A stretch of DNA of 15,909 bases from the NCBI GenBank assembly GCA_003567075.1, contig PXAU01000270.1:1-15909 (forward strand). Direction: 5' to 3'. This document shows, piece by piece, positions 1-6,544 of the stretch; position 1 is the first letter of the stretch, and every line of letters starts with the position of its first letter. A program made the translations under genes and the position numbers. The DNA is from Trueperaceae bacterium. Its GTDB lineage: Bacteria; Deinococcota; Deinococci; Deinococcales; Trueperaceae. The notes beneath the pieces were generated by a model, which was given only the letters and a program-made list of their open reading frames with translations, was not told the origin of the DNA and did no database searches.

Positions 1-37
1 AGGGGTGGCGCCAGGGGTGGGGCCGACGGCGGATCAC
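1..37 (-). CDS. Possible start of a further gene after the ABC permease (partial)
   Basis: A GTG at 35-37 lies 3 nt after the stop of the ABC permease. It opens a frame that runs off the left edge and reads VIRRRPHPWRHP. An AAGGA-like ribosome site lies about 10 nt upstream, inside the permease tail. A basic N-terminus would suit a further membrane component of the exporter. Only 12 codons are visible and the DNA here is also a 12-bp imperfect tandem, so the call is tentative and no function can be given. Confidence 0.3.
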   Translation of the reverse strand, partial: MIRRRPHPWRHP

Positions 38-40
38 GGC

Positions 41-814
41 TCAGAAGTCCTTGCGCTCGAACACGATGACGGCTGCGGCGGCGAACGCGGCGCAGTAGAA
101 GGCCACCAGCGCCACCACCCAGCCGAGCGAGGCGGGCGGGTCCACGTAGGCGTTGAGCTGCGCGGTGAGCAGGTAGGGCGTGACGCCTGGGAACACCACC
201 AACAGCTGCATCACGATCAAGGTCGCCAGTGTCGCCAGCGCCCCGCCGGCGGCGTTCATCAGCAGCACCGCGAACAGCACCGCCAGCAGACCGATGGGAA
301 CCAGGCTGTAGGCGGCGATGAGGTAGGCCTGGAGCACCTCGCTCCAGGCTTGGCCCGGGGCCGTCAGACCGGCGCCGAGCAACCCGGCGGGCCCCAGGCC
401 GGTGCCGCCAACGAAGGGGCCGAAACCGTAGAAGGCACCAACCGCCAAGGAGGTGAGCAAGAAGAAGGCCAGCGCCAGGAACGGGTAAGCCGAGGCCACC
501 AGCAGCTTCGCCAGCAGCCACTGGGCCCGCGTGACGGGCCGCAGCAGCACCGTCTGCAGGGTGCCGTGGTTGATCTCGATGCCGATCAACTCGGCGCAGG
601 TGATAGCGATGAGCAGCGGCAGCAGGAACTCCATCGAGGAGAGCAACGCCAGCGCTGGCACCTGGAAGCCTGACACCAGGTAGAAGCCATAGGCTTCGAA
701 GATGCCCGGCGCGTACGCCCACAGCGCCGGGAACACCACCAGCACGAGCGCTCCGAAGCGGACGCTGGCGAGGCGCCCCAACTTGCCCAGCTCCATGCGC
801 AGCAGCGCGCTCAT
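41..814 (-). CDS. ABC-2 type transporter permease
   Basis: This 258-residue integral membrane protein is the likely transmembrane half of an ABC exporter, pairing with the ATPase encoded just upstream. About six hydrophobic segments are visible. They include one near residues 18-40, one after SSMEFLLPLLIAITCAEL, a Gly/Ala-rich central pair, and a C-terminal helix ending in VIVFERKDF. A charged ERKDF-like tail after the last helix is common in ABC-2 family permeases. I chose the ATG at 812-814 because it overlaps the ATPase stop as ATGA and begins MSALLRMELGKL, a typical amphipathic N-terminus. An in-frame start 15 codons upstream would overlap the ATPase much further. The substrate cannot be read from sequence. 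Bacitracin-type, Na+ or antibiotic exporters have the same layout. Confidence 0.85.
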   Translation of the reverse strand: MSALLRMELGKLGRLASVRFGALVLVVFPALWAYAPGIFEAYGFYLVSGFQVPALALLSSMEFLLPLLIAITCAELIGIEINHGTLQTVLLRPVTRAQWLLAKLLVASAYPFLALAFFLLTSLAVGAFYGFGPFVGGTGLGPAGLLGAGLTAPGQAWSEVLQAYLIAAYSLVPIGLLAVLFAVLLMNAAGGALATLATLIVMQLLVVFPGVTPYLLTAQLNAYVDPPASLGWVVALVAFYCAAFAAAAVIVFERKDF

Positions 815-1752
815 GGGCGGCCCCAGACGGGCTCGTCGGCGAGGGTGCGCTTCTCCCACTGCTGCTGAAGCCGCTCCCGGTAATAGGCCCGCAGGTCGAA
901 GCTGTCGTCGCCGAGTTCAAGGAGCGCCACACCGGCTGCCGCCAAGCAGCCGGCCACGTGCGCCACGGCGCGCGGCTCGTCGAGCGCGAAGACCACGTCG
1001 CGGCCGCGCACGAAGGCGATCTGGACCCAGGGCTGGGCCGCAAGGGTCGCGCGCGCCGCCTCGCTGTCGTCCACCCGGACCCGCACCCGGGCGCCGCGGT
1101 CTCGCAGGTCGACCTCGTCGATGAGCGCGCCGTCCTCCATGATGCCGACGTGGCTGCAGTACGCCACCACCTCGTCGAGGTGGTGGGTCGAGAGGAGCAC
1201 CGCCGTGCCCGAGGCGGCCGCGTCACGCAGCACGCGGTGCACGAGGTGCAGCGAGAGCGGATCCATCCCGCTGGCCGGTTCGTCCAGGATGAGCACTCCG
1301 GGACGCGTGAGCAACGCGGCCGCGACGCCGAGCCGTTGCCGCATGCCCAGGCTGTACACGCCCACCTTGCGGTCGGCGGCGTGCCCCAACTCGACCTGGT
1401 CGAGCACCTCGCGCACCCGCGAGGTCGCCACCCCACCGGCCAAGCGGGCGTGCAGGAGCAGGTTGGAACGACCCGTCAGATAGGGGTAGAACGCCGCCGG
1501 CGCCTCCACGACCGCGCCTAAGCGACGGCGCACCGAGGGCGTCTCGTGCGGGTTCTCGCCGAGCATCCGCACGGTGCCGGAGGTGGGGAACGCAAGCCCG
1601 GACACCAGCCGGATCAGCGTGGTCTTCCCCGCCCCGTTCGGTCCGACCAAGGCATACACCTCACCTGGGTGCACCGCGAAGGTCAGGTCATGGACGATGG
1701 TGCGTTGACCGTAGCGTTTGTTGAGGGTGTGCGTCTCGATGGCAGGCTGCAT
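811..1752 (-). CDS. ABC transporter ATP-binding protein (BcrA-like exporter ATPase)
   Basis: This 313-residue nucleotide-binding subunit powers the permease encoded next. Walker A GPNGAGKTT is at residues 37-45, the signature SLGMRQRL at 134-141, Walker B VLILDEP at 153-159 and the switch histidine H190 in STHHLDE. The Q-loop region reads VVEAPAAFYPYLTG (81-94), with Glu where many ABC ATPases have Gln; this matches the bacitracin-exporter (BcrA-like) subfamily. A C-terminal domain of about 100 residues follows the core, as is usual for these exporters. The ATG at 1750-1752 has a GAGG ribosome site 6 nt upstream. The gene ends in a 4-base overlap with the permease, so the two are probably co-translated. 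The substrate is unknown. Confidence 0.92.
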   Translation of the reverse strand: MQPAIETHTLNKRYGQRTIVHDLTFAVHPGEVYALVGPNGAGKTTLIRLVSGLAFPTSGTVRMLGENPHETPSVRRRLGAVVEAPAAFYPYLTGRSNLLLHARLAGGVATSRVREVLDQVELGHAADRKVGVYSLGMRQRLGVAAALLTRPGVLILDEPASGMDPLSLHLVHRVLRDAAASGTAVLLSTHHLDEVVAYCSHVGIMEDGALIDEVDLRDRGARVRVRVDDSEAARATLAAQPWVQIAFVRGRDVVFALDEPRAVAHVAGCLAAAGVALLELGDDSFDLRAYYRERLQQQWEKRTLADEPVWGRP

Positions 1753-1758
1753 CCAAAA

Positions 1759-1762
1759 CCTC
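1759..1762 (-). promoter_or_regulatory. Ribosome binding site of the ABC ATPase gene
   Basis: GAGG on the minus strand lies 6 nt before the ATG of the ABC ATPase. It is one of the few clear Shine-Dalgarno sites at a transcription-unit start in this window, because most other first genes appear leaderless. Confidence 0.55.
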
Positions 1763-1769
1763 GCTCATG

Positions 1770-1775
1770 AGTCTA
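1770..1775 (-). promoter_or_regulatory. Candidate -10 box for the ABC exporter genes
   Basis: TAGACT on the minus strand fits TANNNT and lies 17 nt before the ATG. This would give a short leader that contains the GAGG site. The same hexamer precedes plsX. No recognisable -35 element is seen. It sits in the 77-bp gap after the kinase gene. Confidence 0.4.
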
Positions 1776-1783
1776 CGCGCCAC

Positions 1784-1816
1784 GGGCGTGAAAGGGGCAT
1801 GGCCTGTCCCACGCCC
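1784..1816 (-). terminator. Inverted repeat after the kinase gene, possible terminator
   Basis: GGGCGTG at 1784-1790 pairs with CACGCCC at 1810-1816 around a 19-nt loop that can itself fold partly (GGG/CCC arms). It lies 14-46 nt past the stop of the ATP-cone kinase and before the ABC promoter, which is the right place for a terminator between units. There is no strong T-tract, only TTT, so intrinsic termination is uncertain. Confidence 0.3.
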
Positions 1817-1829
1817 CCGCTCCGGTGCC

Positions 1830-3299
1830 TCACGAACGCGCCGGCGTCAGCTCGAGCGTGGCCTCGAGCTCCGCCTTGACGGCGTCCAGCACCGCTTCCA
1901 CGCAGCGGTCGACGGACTTGTCGGTATCGCTCGTCTCGATCACGCTGACCCCCTCGCGCGTCGCTTGACGCAACACGAAGCCCTGCAGCATCCGGATCTC
2001 GGCGAAGTGCTCGAGGTAACGCGCCGACGGCCGTCGAGCCATGGTGATCTGCTCGCGCCGGCCGAAGTTCTCGCGGTGGTCGTCCTCGTCCGAGACGCTC
2101 AGCATCAGCTGGACCACGAGCGCGTCCTGGCTGCCGTGGAGGCGCGGCGACAGGCCGGGCACCAGGTGGATGCCCTCCATCACCAGCGACGTCGCCTCGG
2201 TCACCTGGCGCGCGACGATCGCGTCCACGGCCGTCGCCAACTGCATGACCTGCGTCTGGAAACCGCGCAACACGCGCTTGCGCTTGGGTTTGACGCTCAC
2301 CTGCTCCGACGGCAGCAAGTCCGCTCGCCATGCGGCGTAGCTCGAGGCGTGCAGCACCGGCGAGAGTTCGGCGCTGATCAGTGAGCGCAGCGCCTGGCGC
2401 ACGCTGTCGGTCGACACCACCCGCGCGATGCCAAGCCGGTAGGCGAGTTCGGCAGCGATGATCGACTTGCCCACCCCCGCGGTGCCGCCGATCACGACCA
2501 CGATCGGCCGGTCGCTCGAACGTACGCGCCGCATCATCTCGTAGCGCTCGGCGAAGGCCTTACCAGCCTCGTCGGTGAGCAGGCGCCGCACCTCGCGCCG
2601 CACCACCACCCGAGGCACGCGCACCTCGCCGCGTCGCCAGAGCACATCTTCGATGCGACGGGCGAAGGCGTGCGAGCGCTCGGGCCCGAGCCCGACACCC
2701 ATCAGCGATTGCGTCAGGATGCCGCGCGAGAACGGCAGCCCGCGGCTCGCGCCCTCGTCGTCGACGATCATGATCTCGAGCGGCTGCATGACGTCGGCCT
2801 CGAAGCGCGACCGCAGCTCGCGGCCATAGCGCGCTTCCAGCAGGAGCGCCACCCGCCGACCCAGTTCGCGCTCGCTCACACGCTGAACGCCCTCGCCGCG
2901 GAGCGACTGCTCCACGTGCTCGGCCATCAGGTTGGCGGACTTGAAGCTGAGCCCGACCTTCTCCAGCGCCTTCACCACCGTGGCGCGCTCGAAGGGCTGC
3001 GTCTTGCCGTCGCGCTCGACCTCCAGCGCAACGAACGGCGGGGTCTGGCGGCGCAGCGCCTGCGCGGCGCCCTGGCCCACGCGTGCGTCCACGGCTCGCG
3101 CCAGTCGCTCCATCAGGTCCTCGACGCGCACCACCCGTTGGTTGCGCTGACGCAGGTCCTTCTCGGTCTCACGCACGAGACGCACGGCCACCTCGGTGGG
3201 AACGCCGGCCGCCTGCAACGACTCGATCAGCAGGCCGCTGCCGAACGGCCGCTTGGTGGACCCGACGAGCACGCGCAGGTCGCGGCGCTTGTTGCTCAT
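1830..3299 (-). CDS. ATP-cone/2-phosphoglycerate kinase-like P-loop kinase
   Basis: This 489-residue cytoplasmic protein has a C-terminal P-loop kinase domain: GGTAGVGKS at 271-279, STDSVRQALR at 296-305 and VMEGIHLVPG at 373-382. This is the pattern of 2-phosphoglycerate kinases and related proteins. Upstream are three similar blocks (about 6-75, 92-165 and 176-260). Each begins with PF followed by an S/A-L...G-V/L helix motif, and the third ends AFAERYEMMRRVR, typical of ATP-cone domains. In archaeal 2-phosphoglycerate kinases an ATP-cone precedes the kinase domain; three copies suggest elaborate nucleotide control. The ATG at 3297-3299 overlaps the Nudix stop as ATGA. An in-frame start far upstream would overlap the Nudix gene by more than 200 nt and adds only Arg/Ala-rich residues. 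The true substrate is unproven. Confidence 0.8.
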   Translation of the reverse strand: MSNKRRDLRVLVGSTKRPFGSGLLIESLQAAGVPTEVAVRLVRETEKDLRQRNQRVVRVEDLMERLARAVDARVGQGAAQALRRQTPPFVALEVERDGKTQPFERATVVKALEKVGLSFKSANLMAEHVEQSLRGEGVQRVSERELGRRVALLLEARYGRELRSRFEADVMQPLEIMIVDDEGASRGLPFSRGILTQSLMGVGLGPERSHAFARRIEDVLWRRGEVRVPRVVVRREVRRLLTDEAGKAFAERYEMMRRVRSSDRPIVVVIGGTAGVGKSIIAAELAYRLGIARVVSTDSVRQALRSLISAELSPVLHASSYAAWRADLLPSEQVSVKPKRKRVLRGFQTQVMQLATAVDAIVARQVTEATSLVMEGIHLVPGLSPRLHGSQDALVVQLMLSVSDEDDHRENFGRREQITMARRPSARYLEHFAEIRMLQGFVLRQATREGVSVIETSDTDKSVDRCVEAVLDAVKAELEATLELTPARS

Positions 3300-3874
3300 G
3301 CCGCTGCCTCCGCTGCCGACAAGCGCGAGAGCAGATCGCGCACCACGTTCCCGGTGAGACCCCAGATGCGCCGTCCCCCCACGTCGTACCCGTACAACCG
3401 CCTGGGGCCGAAGGGCGTGTACCGCACCTCGACGCTGGGTCGCACGGCGCGGAGCGTGCCGAGCGGCACCACGAAGGCCTCGCTCACCTCGCCCGCCTGC
3501 AAGTGGAGCGGCGCTGGCCACGGCACGCAGGCCACGACCGGCGCAGCGACCAGGCCGAAGGGCGAGGCGTGCTCGTCGAGGCGCCCGCAGACCGCCTGCG
3601 GCGGCACCTCCAGTCCGACCTCCTCACGGGCCTCGCGCAAGGCGGCGTCCACGTCGTCCTCACCGACGTCCACCCGGCCGCCGGGGAACGCCACCTGGCC
3701 AGCATGGCGGGTCAGGTACGGTGAGCGCACCGTGAACAGCAACGACGGACCGTCAGGGCCGTCGAGGAGTGGCACCAAGATGGCTGCCCGCTCGTGCCCG
3801 GCAAGCTCCAGCCGCGCAGCCGGACGCCGCGCCAAGGCCGCACGCAGCCACGCCTGGGTGCCGGCAGCGCTCAC
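3296..3874 (-). CDS. Nudix hydrolase, CoA diphosphatase (NudL/YeaB)-like
   Basis: This 192-residue hydrolase probably cleaves the diphosphate bond of CoA or acyl-CoA, a housecleaning role. A complete Nudix box runs from G66 to L88: G-x5-E72-x7-R80-E81-x2-E84-E85-x-G87-L88. It is preceded by LLFTVRSPYLTRHAGQVAFP (45-64), which matches the extra motif that marks the CoA-specific Nudix subfamily. I chose the GTG at 3872-3874 because it overlaps the mazG stop as GTGA and gives a normal length. The longer in-frame start adds an Arg-rich segment overlapping mazG. The gene is overlapped by the kinase start at its own 3' end, so mazG, nudix and kinase are likely co-translated. General Nudix activity is very likely; CoA specificity is inferred from the motif. 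Confidence 0.88.
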   Translation of the reverse strand: MSAAGTQAWLRAALARRPAARLELAGHERAAILVPLLDGPDGPSLLFTVRSPYLTRHAGQVAFPGGRVDVGEDDVDAALREAREEVGLEVPPQAVCGRLDEHASPFGLVAAPVVACVPWPAPLHLQAGEVSEAFVVPLGTLRAVRPSVEVRYTPFGPRRLYGYDVGGRRIWGLTGNVVRDLLSRLSAAEAAA

Positions 3875-4497
3875 GTCAGGCCCTCGCAGCGGCGCTCGAG
3901 CGTGTCGCGCAAGGCCAGCTCGGGATCGACGCCGGCGCGACGCGCCAGCTGCGCCAGGCACAGCAGCGCTTCCCCGAACGCGGCCGCGTCGCCTGCCGCC
4001 ACGGCACGCTCGAGCGGTTGCCCGGCGATCCCCTGGTCGGGTTCCCAGCCGAGGGCCCGGTCGAGCTCGGCGGCGCGTCGCAGCGCCGGCAACGAGCGCG
4101 GCACCGCGTCGGCGGCGCTGCGGGGCGCGCCGGCGGCCTCGTGCTCGGCCGCCTTTATGGCGTCCCAGTTGCGCAGCACGCCAGCCACACCGTCGACCTG
4201 CACCTCGCCGAAGACGTGTGGATGCCGCCGAACGAGCTTCTCGACGATGGCGGACTCGATGTCCTCGTAGCCGAAGCGACCGTCCTCCTGCGCGATCACC
4301 GCGTGGAACGCGATCTGGAGCAGCACGTCACCGAGCTCGTCGGCCATCCGCCGCGGGTCACCGCTGGCGATGGCGTCGACAGCCTCAGCCGCCTCTTCCA
4401 GCAGGTGGGGGCGGAGGCTCTCGTGCGTCTGTTCCTGGTCCCAGGGGCAACCGTCGGGGGCCCGTAGGCGCCGCATCGTCTCGAGCAGGCGTCGCAT
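3871..4497 (-). CDS. mazG: Nucleoside triphosphate pyrophosphohydrolase MazG
   Basis: This 208-residue all-alpha NTP pyrophosphohydrolase hydrolyses nucleoside triphosphates to monophosphate and PPi, cleaning up aberrant nucleotides. The N-terminal domain has the family opening (RLRAPDGCPWDQEQTHESLR, 11-30) and the Mg-binding residues E34, E35, E38, E54 and D57 (EEAAE...ADELGD). The linker LPALRRAAEL (136-145) and the ending LARRAGVDPELALR mark a second MazG-like half. That half is shorter than in the 263-residue E. coli protein and lacks its acidic metal-binding residues. The ATG at 4495-4497 lies 7 nt after a TACGAT box, consistent with a leaderless mRNA. It is first in a unit with the Nudix and kinase genes. 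Confidence 0.93.
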   Translation of the reverse strand: MRRLLETMRRLRAPDGCPWDQEQTHESLRPHLLEEAAEAVDAIASGDPRRMADELGDVLLQIAFHAVIAQEDGRFGYEDIESAIVEKLVRRHPHVFGEVQVDGVAGVLRNWDAIKAAEHEAAGAPRSAADAVPRSLPALRRAAELDRALGWEPDQGIAGQPLERAVAAGDAAAFGEALLCLAQLARRAGVDPELALRDTLERRCEGLT

Positions 4498-4504
4498 GGC
4501 CCCT

Positions 4505-4510
4505 ATCGTA
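4505..4510 (-). promoter_or_regulatory. Leaderless-type -10 promoter of mazG
   Basis: TACGAT on the minus strand (TANNNT) is followed by 7 nt and then the mazG ATG. Transcription would start at or next to the A of ATG. There is no usable Shine-Dalgarno site at normal spacing. An 8-bp palindrome GTACGTAC lies at 4528-4535, where a -35 element or an operator could sit. Confidence 0.55.
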
Positions 4511-4581
4511 GCCCCCGGGCCATCCGCGTACGTACCCCTGGACAGCGGACGCTCGGACTAGGCAACGGCTCGACGCGTGCA

Positions 4582-4601
4582 CCCGAGCGCGCCCGAGCGC
4601 G
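4582..4601. repeat. Two tandem copies of a 10-bp unit
   Basis: CCCGAGCGCG occurs twice in direct succession in the 119-bp gap between the pgeF stop and the mazG start. No function is evident; it may be chance in such GC-rich DNA. The rest of the gap shows only the mazG promoter and no clear terminator. Confidence 0.6.
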
Positions 4602-4616
4602 CCACCGGACGCGGGC

Positions 4617-5516
4617 TCAGCCCGGGCTGGTCGCGCGGATGACGGCCCAGTGCCGGCCGGTGCGACCCGCGTCGCGCCGATGCGAGAAACAGCGGCGATC
4701 GGCGCTCGTGCACACGCGCGAGTCGCTCAGCTGCGCGCTTGGGACGCCCAGCCGCAGCAACTGCACCCGCACCAGCGCGGGCACGTCAGCGCGGTAGCGA
4801 TCCGGCAGCTCGGGATCGGGCTGCAACGCCTCGGGCGGAGACTCGGCGCGCCGGAAGGCCGCTGCGACGTCGGGACCCACCTGGTAGCGAGGCCCCCGGA
4901 TGGCGGCACCGAACCACGCGCGCAGCCCGCTCGGCGCAACCCCGAACCGCTCGCGCATGACGGCCACCGTTGCCGGCACCACGCCGGCCACGGCACCGCG
5001 CCAGCCGGCGTGCACGGCAGCCACGACGCCCGTGCGCGGGTCGTGCAGCAGCACCGGCAGGCAATCGGCCGCGCTCACCGCCAGCAACCACGCCGGGTCG
5101 TCGCTGATGATGGCGTCGCCTTCGGCCCCGACGGCGTCGTCGCCGACGACGCGCACGACGGCACCGTGCACCTGGTCGAGGCGCATCACGCGCTCCAGCG
5201 GCAGGCCGAAGCTCGCCGCGACGCGCGCGCGGTTCACCACGACGGCCTGCGGGTCGTCACCAACCGAGAGCCCCAGGTTGAGCGTGGCGTAGGGTCCGCG
5301 GCTCACGCCGCCTGCGCGCAGCGTCATGCCGTGCGGCGCCACCAGGGGTCCGCGTAGGACGACAGCAGGCGATAACGCGTCCGCAGCGGCGCCGGCTGGA
5401 CCGTCGCCACCCGACGGACCGCCCGAAGACGGGTCCCCCGGTGGCGGCGTGAAGGGCGGGACGGCCGTCAGTAGTTCCGCTCCAGGAGCTCGAAGCCGGC
5501 GTGCTCGTGCAACCAC
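4617..5516 (-). CDS. pgeF: Polyphenol oxidase/laccase-domain family protein (PgeF/YfiH-like)
   Basis: Family motifs are clear: TLRAGGVSRGPYATLNLG (65-82 from the GTG at 5514-5516), DQVHG, SAADCLPVLL, VHAGWRGAVAG and RCFSHRRDAGRTGRHWA. The Cys and His residues of these motifs form the metal site. E. coli YfiH/PgeF corrects peptidoglycan precursors carrying serine in place of alanine; other members were reported as laccases or purine nucleoside phosphorylases. The start is uncertain. The longest form has a GTG without a ribosome site, 49 nt inside trmB. A GTG at 5340-5342 would remove part of the conserved N-terminus. A CTG at 5469-5471 has GGAG 8 nt upstream and overlaps the trmB stop as CTGA. 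Residues 20-50 are a Pro/Gly-rich linker foreign to the family. Length from CTG would be 284 residues against 243 in E. coli. Confidence 0.85.
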   Translation of the reverse strand: MVARARRLRAPGAELLTAVPPFTPPPGDPSSGGPSGGDGPAGAAADALSPAVVLRGPLVAPHGMTLRAGGVSRGPYATLNLGLSVGDDPQAVVVNRARVAASFGLPLERVMRLDQVHGAVVRVVGDDAVGAEGDAIISDDPAWLLAVSAADCLPVLLHDPRTGVVAAVHAGWRGAVAGVVPATVAVMRERFGVAPSGLRAWFGAAIRGPRYQVGPDVAAAFRRAESPPEALQPDPELPDRYRADVPALVRVQLLRLGVPSAQLSDSRVCTSADRRCFSHRRDAGRTGRHWAVIRATSPG

Positions 5517-6544
5517 TGCACGACGCCGTGCACGGCGCCGCGTACGGCCGGGGTGACGAGCGGATCGCCGAAGCGCTCGAGCCGTACGATCACTTCACCC
5601 CCGACGCGGCGCTGCGCCACGACCAACAGTTGCTGCGTGAGTTCGGGCTCGTCGACGGTGACGCGGAAGAGCCAGCGTTCGCCCGGACCGAACGCCTGGG
5701 CGCCCTCGTGCACGATGACGTGCGCGTCGCCGAAGGCGTAGACGCGCTTGGCGTCGGCGGGGAGGCTGGTGGCGGACGGGAAGGCACCGGACAGGAAAGC
5801 GTGGGGCATGCGCTGGGGTCGCTCCAAGGGTTCGGGGTGTAGCTGGGAGGGCCGGTCGAGGCGGAACACCTGATAGTGCAGTGGCTTGCCCTGCTCGCGC
5901 CACTTCAGGGCATACTTCGTCTCGAACACCGCGGCCGGCGGCGCTGCGCTGACGAGCGCGTAACGGCCCCCGAGGCGGGCCTCGGCGCGGGCGAAGGCGA
6001 GGTAGTCGAGGTGGTCGGTGGCCAGCCGGATCTCGCCTCCAAGTCGCAGGCGCGAGGCGGCGAGCTCGAAGAAGTCGTGACGCAGCAGCCGGTGGCGCGC
6101 GTGCCGCTCCTTGGGCCAGGGATCGGGGAAGTTGACGGTGATGCTGTCGAGGCTGTGCGGCGCGAACAGGTGCCGCACGGCGTAGCCTGCGCCGGCCTTG
6201 GCCACGCGGACGTTGCCGACGCCCTCGCGCCGCACCCGCGCCACGGCCCGCTGGACCGACTCGGTCGACACCTCCAAGCCTACGAAGTCCTGCTCGGGCT
6301 CCGCGCGCGCGCGCCGGGTCGTGAAGCGGCCGTCACCGAAGCCGACCTCGAGATGCAGCGGCGCGATGCGCCCGAAGGCCCGTTCCCAGTCCACCGGGAA
6401 CGGACAGCGACGCCACACCAGCAGCACCCGGCCGGGTTCGGGCGGGACGGCTTCCGGGATCGCCAACTCGGGGTCGCCATCGGCGCGCCCGAGGCGGCGC
6501 CCACGGCGGCACGCCGGGTCATGCCTGATGCCCGAGCCGCTCAT
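5468..6544 (-). CDS. trmB: tRNA (guanine-N7-)-methyltransferase with C-terminal extension
   Basis: TrmB methylates G46 of tRNA to m7G using S-adenosylmethionine. The Rossmann core shows motif I EVGFGDG at 66-72, the acidic EVS at 91-93, the family hallmark NFPDPWPKERHARHRL at 138-153, ATDHLDYL at 175-182 and FETKYALKWREQGKPLHYQVF at 207-227. The core ends near residue 230, yet the protein has 358 residues. The final 128 or so form an extra domain with alternating strands (VIVHEGAQ, RWLFRVTVDE, QQLLVVAQRRVGGEVIVRLE) and a closing helix. Long C-terminal regions are known in thermophilic TrmB proteins such as that of Aquifex, where they aid stability. The ATG at 6542-6544 overlaps the stop of the DUF4388 gene as ATGA. 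Confidence 0.93.
   Translation of the reverse strand: MSGSGIRHDPACRRGRRLGRADGDPELAIPEAVPPEPGRVLLVWRRCPFPVDWERAFGRIAPLHLEVGFGDGRFTTRRARAEPEQDFVGLEVSTESVQRAVARVRREGVGNVRVAKAGAGYAVRHLFAPHSLDSITVNFPDPWPKERHARHRLLRHDFFELAASRLRLGGEIRLATDHLDYLAFARAEARLGGRYALVSAAPPAAVFETKYALKWREQGKPLHYQVFRLDRPSQLHPEPLERPQRMPHAFLSGAFPSATSLPADAKRVYAFGDAHVIVHEGAQAFGPGERWLFRVTVDEPELTQQLLVVAQRRVGGEVIVRLERFGDPLVTPAVRGAVHGVVQWLHEHAGFELLERNY

Noticed and set aside
1..24. Imperfect 12-bp tandem repeat at the window edge
   Set aside because: There are only two copies with one mismatch, in GC-rich DNA at a truncated edge; not enough to call a repeat element.
5..673. 222-codon plus-strand frame at the left edge
   Set aside because: It is a Gln/Gly/Arg-rich shadow of the ABC permease gene, with no motif.
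2670..4511. 613-codon plus-strand open frame opposite the kinase, Nudix and mazG genes
   Set aside because: It is antisense to three genes with clear motifs, is Arg/Pro/Ala-rich in its second half and has no domain motif. Long antisense frames are expected at this GC content.
4570..4616. Terminator hairpin after pgeF
   Set aside because: Only a 5-bp GCTCG/CGAGC stem with an 11-nt loop and no T-tract is visible, which is not convincing.
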